From Sorex araneus (taxonomy: Eukaryota > Chordata > Mammalia > Eulipotyphla > Soricidae): DNA of 64,000 bases. Below, piece by piece: positions 60,901 through 64,000 of this stretch (positions are counted from its first letter, which is position 1; each line of letters starts with the position of its first letter). The notes under the pieces were generated by a model, which was not told the origin of the DNA, did not search any database, and saw only the letters and a list, made by a program, of their open reading frames with translations. The position numbers and the translations under genes were made by a program. The stretch covers positions 366,572,636-366,636,635 of the forward strand of contig NC_073303.1 of assembly GCF_027595985.1 (NCBI RefSeq), given 5' to 3'.

Positions 60901-63261
60901 TGGAAATTGGTCTGAAATCGAGCTCAGTTCTTCTTCACCTTCTCTGACAAGACCCAGGGGTCCCAACTACTTCCGCTGGAGGAAGGATCAGGCCTGACCT
61001 GAAGTCCCAGCTCAAAGCCAAAGCCAGCAGGCTGCATGGACGTGGACAGTTTTTCCCTTTTTTGTGGGGGAGGGGTGTTCACACCCACCAGTGCTCAGGG
61101 CTTACTCCTGGCACTGTGCTCAGGGATCATCACTCCTGGCCGAGCTCCGGGGACCACCTGCGGGTGCTGGGGATCAAACAGGCGTGGGCCGTGTGGAAGG
61201 CAAGTGCCCCCACCCCTGCACGGTCTCTCAACCCTGCGCTGACAACTCTCACTCTGTGTTCATGGACAGACAGCCACAGTGACGGGAGTCCCACCAGGGA
61301 GGCAGAACGCAGGGCACCGAGGGTGTGCAAAGCCCACCACAAAGCGTGTCTCGGGCGATTCTCCGCAAGGTCTGTAAAGACCTCGGCACGGAGAGGCCGG
61401 GCACACCCGGGACAGCAGACACGCTCCCGGCCCCCCTTGTCTCTCCCCGAGAGCCGCACACCACCAGGCCACACCACGGGCCGGGGGAAGGCTCACCAAC
61501 GTCTCTCGTTCCTGTGCCCCTACGTGGGTAGGGGATTAGGGAACAGGAGGACAGGGGCCTCTGTCCCCTTCAACCTCTCCTCTGACGACGCCGGAGGCTG
61601 GTCCTGGCCCAGGCTGCGCTCCGGGATCGGAACCCCCCTCCCCCACATTCCTTCGCAGGCTCTGGGCTGCAGCGTTTCCCCCAGAGCACAGCCAAGCGCC
61701 GGCACTATTTCCAGCAGCCGACACGCTCCCCGGAGAAACCGTCTGCCTCGATCCCATCTGCCTCGATCCCGTCTGTGACCCAGCACAGCACTTGGGGACC
61801 GACACCCATGAGCAAACCCGAGGCAGGCTCCCACGGCCCGTGCCACGCGGGGAGCCGCTGCAGTTCTCGGTCAGGAAGCAGGCGGCACTCGGGCCCCACC
61901 CCCACGGGCCACCTCCACCCAGGACGCCCCCCTGCATCCTTACCGTCAGGGTTTTCTGGTAATACGTGATCTTGGCCCGCACAGGATAGGGTTTGTTTCG
62001 AAAGTCCCTCTGGCAACTTGCTAGGGCCTGACTGGCACCGTCACTGCAGCAGGAGGGAGGGGGAGACAGGCAGGGAGTGTTTTAAACGATGGGCTGCTGG
62101 CCGGGAGGCGGAAGAGCACTGGGCGAGAGAAAGTCTAGAGATGTTTGAACGTCACTGACACAGCCCACAGTACACACACATGTTCTTCCTGGGACTAGCC
62201 CTGGGCACCATGGGTCACGGGTCGATGCCGGGGACAGCCCTTCCGGCAGAAGAGGAATCACATGGAGTTCCAAAACAAACAAACAAACAAAAAAATGCAG
62301 AGTCCTAGCCTCACCCTAAACTAAGCAGAATCGAGCCCCAAAACACAGGCTGAGGCCCCTCTCTCTCCCGAGGGCCCCACGGCGGTGCAGGCCAGAAACA
62401 GCGACCCAGAATGGGGACCAGGCCATTATTCTCTCCCTTACAGGTCACGGGGTGAGTGATTCTTCACACAACAGGTGCAAAAATTGAAAAGGCGGGCCCC
62501 TCACTGGCGCACACAACGGCAATTCACCAATACAGCCCCCATCAGCACGACTGACGGGGAGGCTCTCCACGTACAGCTACCCCAGGGGCATACACTGCTT
62601 ACCACAAGTCTGGTCAAGGCGCTGGATTCTGGGAAAGACCGTTATCACCTTTACTATGAAGGTTGAAAAACAACAACAAAAAAACAAAAACAAAACCCAA
62701 AAAAAAAAAAAAAAACCCCAAATCCAAAAATACCTCAAAAAACTACTGGCGTAACTGACAGAAATTTTTAAAATAAGTTTTAAAGGATGTGGTTTTAGGT
62801 TAAATAAAAGCACGCACTTTAATTAGCTTCCTATGGGGGCTGCACCCAGCGAACGCTCAGCCAGGCAGGAAGGTCCTGACAGGGCAGTGCCGGGGCCCAG
62901 GCGTTCCTGGGGGTGGCAGGCAGAGTGCATGCCAGCAGGGCCGGGATCAAGCAGGGGCCCCCGCCTCGAGGCATGCTCTCTCCCTCTGGGCCATCCCGCC
63001 GGCCCCTCAGCAACACAGTTTAACATCTGAAATCCGAGTTGGCCCACAATAAAACAGAACCAGAGTCAAATAAGATCTGACAAGCTACCAAACACGCCTC
63101 AAGAACAACATTCTTCCTGGATAGTATCAGATTTGAAATGTTTTACAAGGTTTCTAAGAAGAAGCTGGAAATCAGGCAGAATGCAAAAATCACACTTACT
63201 TTTGATGATCATAATGGAACTGTCCATTGTTGCCTATAATTACTATAGCAGGATTATTTTT
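49706..63261 (-). CDS. LMAN1: LMAN1 (ERGIC-53), L-type lectin cargo receptor, last ten coding exons
   Basis: Hexameric, mannose-binding, Ca2+-dependent membrane lectin that carries glycoproteins (coagulation factors V and VIII with MCFD2) from ER to ERGIC. Joined exons 63261-63200, 62043-61944, 60671-60548, 58509-58451, 58272-58140, 57082-56892, 55585-55515, 51379-51226, 50125-50004 and 49742-49706 total 1053 nt (350 aa and stop), matching human residues 160-510 with one residue fewer after the KRG at the end of exon 9. Seen: rear half of the lectin domain with YDH and NDG (His178 and Asp181 ligands, human numbering), the CQRDF/YEFC disulfide cysteines and ATGGLAD; a long Glu/Lys/Gln coiled-coil stalk; CPELPPFPSC with the two oligomerising cysteines; one transmembrane helix (VIFVVVQTMLFIGYIMY); and cytoplasmic tail ending KKFF for ER exit and retrieval. 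All junctions are GT-AG and in phase. Exons 1-3 (signal peptide, front of lectin domain) lie past the right edge. Confidence 0.97.
50004..50125 (-). CDS. LMAN1: LMAN1 coding exon 12
   Basis: 122 bp: CPELPPFPSC and the transmembrane helix. Acceptor ATTACAG|CCAGC, donor ATAG|GTAAGT. Confidence 0.96.
50670..50835 (-). repeat. SINE, minus orientation, diverged
   Basis: 'taggccacacccagcctgctcaggg' to 'acaatcactctggccc', LMAN1 intron 11. A second old copy follows at 50875-50990. Confidence 0.75.
51226..51379 (-). CDS. LMAN1: LMAN1 coding exon 11
   Basis: 154 bp: NSMSETVRLVSG to DHLVQRSA, distal stalk. Acceptor TTGCAG|GAATT, donor AGCG|GTGAGC. Confidence 0.96.
52080..52246 (-). repeat. SINE, minus orientation, young
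   Basis: 'tctttttgggtcacaaccagcgatgc' to 'tgctatcgctccagccccg', LMAN1 intron 10; an older fragment of the family lies at 52315-52405. Confidence 0.92.
52965..53130 (-). repeat. SINE, minus orientation, diverged
   Basis: 'ggctacaccagcagtgctcggg' to 'gaaccatctctccagcccg'. Confidence 0.75.
53135..54020 (-). other. LMAN1: LMAN1 intron 10, nothing recognised
   Basis: Single-copy-looking intronic DNA without a recognised gene or repeat. Confidence 0.5.
54026..54190 (+). repeat. SINE, plus orientation
   Basis: 'ggggctggagcgatggcacagtggggaggg' to 'accaggtgtggccccaaacc'. Confidence 0.88.
54949..55019. repeat. (GT)n followed by a 13-bp inverted repeat
   Basis: (GT)n 54949-54980; arms tatgggagtcaac (54980-54992) and gttgactcccata (55006-55018) around a CG-alternating loop. 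LMAN1 intron 10. Confidence 0.95.
55515..55585 (-). CDS. LMAN1: LMAN1 coding exon 10
   Basis: 71 bp: LSQQNLDTIVNTQHEILRQV and NEIK. Acceptor CCTCCAG|CTCTC only about 30 bp from a minisatellite; donor TTAA|GTAAGT. Confidence 0.94.
55615..56868. repeat. 30-36 bp minisatellite filling LMAN1 intron 9
   Basis: About 38 units of 'agggaggctccctctctccctctcctcctc' with optional extra 'ccctct' blocks. The sense transcript is purine-rich. Every complete unit holds the palindrome gggaggctccc. It leaves only about 25-30 bp of unique intron at each side. Long frames through it on both strands are artefacts. Confidence 0.97.
56892..57082 (-). CDS. LMAN1: LMAN1 coding exon 9
   Basis: 191 bp: AEEIFESVGDRELRQVFEG to KRGTVAGQPGQ, coiled-coil stalk. 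Acceptor CTTCAG|CAGAG, donor CCAG|GTGCGC; the minisatellite starts about 25 bp past the donor. Confidence 0.96.
57535..57715 (+). repeat. SINE, plus orientation, diverged
   Basis: 'gagcaagtacagaggggaggg' to 'gctcggtgtggccccaaaac', LMAN1 intron 8. An eroded partial copy lies at 57115-57205. Confidence 0.75.
58140..58272 (-). CDS. LMAN1: LMAN1 coding exon 8
   Basis: 133 bp: PTADKEISEKEKEKYQEE to DLQGQP, start of the stalk. Acceptor AAAAAG|CCTAC, donor CCCG|GTGAGT. Confidence 0.96.
58451..58509 (-). CDS. LMAN1: LMAN1 coding exon 7
   Basis: 59 bp: end of the lectin domain, DHDVLSFLTFQLTEPGKEP. Acceptor TTTCAG|ATGAC, donor GCCG|GTAAGG. Confidence 0.96.
58560..60540 (-). other. LMAN1: LMAN1 intron 6, no gene recognised
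   Basis: Mostly single-copy-looking; an AT-rich L1-like 3' scrap near 59740-59860 ('gggaaggtgtcatggtgtgggattgg') and a GC-rich part at 59900-60360. Confidence 0.45.
60548..60671 (-). CDS. LMAN1: LMAN1 coding exon 6
   Basis: 124 bp: VMINNGFTPDKNDYEFC to ISAATGGLA; has a disulfide cysteine and the GGL sugar-site loop. Acceptor CCGTAG|GTGAT, donor GCAG|GTAAGG. Confidence 0.96.
61070..61238 (-). repeat. SINE, minus orientation, diverged
   Basis: 'ttcacacccaccagtgctcagggc' to 'gcacggtctctcaaccc', LMAN1 intron 5. Confidence 0.7.
61944..62043 (-). CDS. LMAN1: LMAN1 coding exon 5
   Basis: 100 bp: DGASQALASCQRDF to ITYYQKTLT. Asp181 and Cys190 (human numbering) are present. Acceptor CTGCAG|TGACG, donor GACG|GTAAGG. 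Confidence 0.96.
62830..63010 (-). repeat. SINE, minus orientation, old
   Basis: 'ggggctgcacccagcgaacgctcag' to 'gggccatcccgccggcccc', LMAN1 intron 4. Confidence 0.6.
63200..63261 (-). CDS. LMAN1: LMAN1 coding exon 4, first exon visible
   Basis: 62 bp: KNNPAIVIIGNNGQFHYDHQ, including His178 (human numbering). Acceptor TTTTTAG|AAAAA, donor AAAA|GTAAGT. Numbering assumes the 13-exon human gene. Confidence 0.93.
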
Positions 63262-64000
63262 CTAAAAATAAAGAGAACGTACGTGTTTTATAGTGCTTAG
63301 ATCAAAGATCTCTAGATCATTCTGCATGTGTTACAAAGCTCTTACAACTCTAAAATTCTAGGACTCAAAACTTTTAAATAACAAACACGAGAGATTACTA
63401 TTGTCTTAGGGGAAAAAAAAAAGCTTAGCAAGATGGAAATTGTTCAAAGCAGCATCGTTTGTAACAGCTCAACAAAGTCTGATGACGTGCACCATCTTTT
63501 CCCCAGTTTTCTGTTTGGGAGGGAGGTGGCGTGACACTCGGTGGTGCCTGGGGACCCCGTGGTACTGGACAGCAGACGGACGGCTCCTGCACTGCAGCTT
63601 GAGAGCATCTCCCGGCCTGACACTCCGCCCTGAAGAAGCACCTCAGCACTCACACAAGGCACAGCCGCTCGGTACCAGGACAAACAGGGTCTCCGCAGTT
63701 AGGAAGCCACTACATCGGCCCTTGAAACTGCGAACAGGGCCCTCTGACCGTCAGCGGGGAAAACAAGCTGAAATACAGATCATCGACCCAAAAATGCCCT
63801 GCCCGGTGGACATGGCCAGGGGTTAAGTGTGTTTATTCTTTGCTTTCGGGGAGATGGGCAGAGACCCGTTAGCGAGTAGCACAAGGAAAAGGCTGACCGA
63901 AGGCTCCCAGCAGTAACACACACCTGAGCTTTCACGGAAGCCAACCCTGCACTCAGGGCTTCTCTGCCAACACCTCGGGGCGCCACCCCGAGGCATGGAA
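63262..64000 (-). other. LMAN1: LMAN1 intron 3 (partial), no exon seen
   Basis: No counterpart of LMAN1 exon 3 (the FDSFDN calcium-loop region) was found up to the window edge. A weak SINE-like stretch lies at about 63510-63640. Confidence 0.6.

Noticed and set aside
63262-64000. A further LMAN1 exon (exon 3) before the window end
   Set aside because: No frame encoding the expected calcium-loop region was found on the minus strand.

Overview
The window is nuclear DNA of a placental mammal. It has three vertebrate genes with spliced coding exons, long introns and several tens of copies of one tRNA-headed SINE. The SINE ends in a 'ggtgtgacccaaaaagc'-A(n) tail and many copies still carry clean target-site duplications. 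From memory of SINE families I infer a shrew (Sorex-like eulipotyphlan); no search was possible.

All three genes lie on the minus strand, head to tail. RAX (1692-5345, complete, 3 coding exons, 339 aa) is the eye-field and photoreceptor paired-type homeodomain factor. CPLX4 (21384-36833, complete, 3 coding exons, 160 aa) is the farnesylated retinal complexin. LMAN1 (ERGIC-53; 49706-63261, last ten coding exons, 350 aa visible) is the ER-to-Golgi lectin cargo receptor, whose first exons lie beyond the right edge. Every exon junction was joined by hand and the phases agree throughout. RAX-CPLX4-LMAN1 is, as I recall, the gene order of human chromosome 18q21, so this is a conserved block.

Layout: 1-1.7 kb RAX 3' side; 1.7-5.3 kb RAX, with CpG-rich sequence at exon 3 and again over exons 2, 1 and the promoter; 5.3-21 kb RAX upstream DNA, including a SOX/OTX motif pair at 8.26 kb, and the CPLX4 3' side; 21.4-36.8 kb CPLX4; 37-49.7 kb a repeat-rich spacer (L1, SINE hairpin, an unnamed dispersed repeat) grading into the probable long LMAN1 3' UTR; 49.7-64 kb LMAN1, whose intron 9 is almost wholly a 1.25-kb minisatellite.

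RAX and CPLX4 are both retinal genes, while LMAN1 is a housekeeping secretory-pathway gene. I see no undescribed multi-gene system. The points most worth checking are the candidate retinal enhancers, the intron-filling minisatellite of LMAN1, a two-bodied SINE family with an inverted pair, and a repeated unclassified element at 16-17 kb and 40-41 kb.
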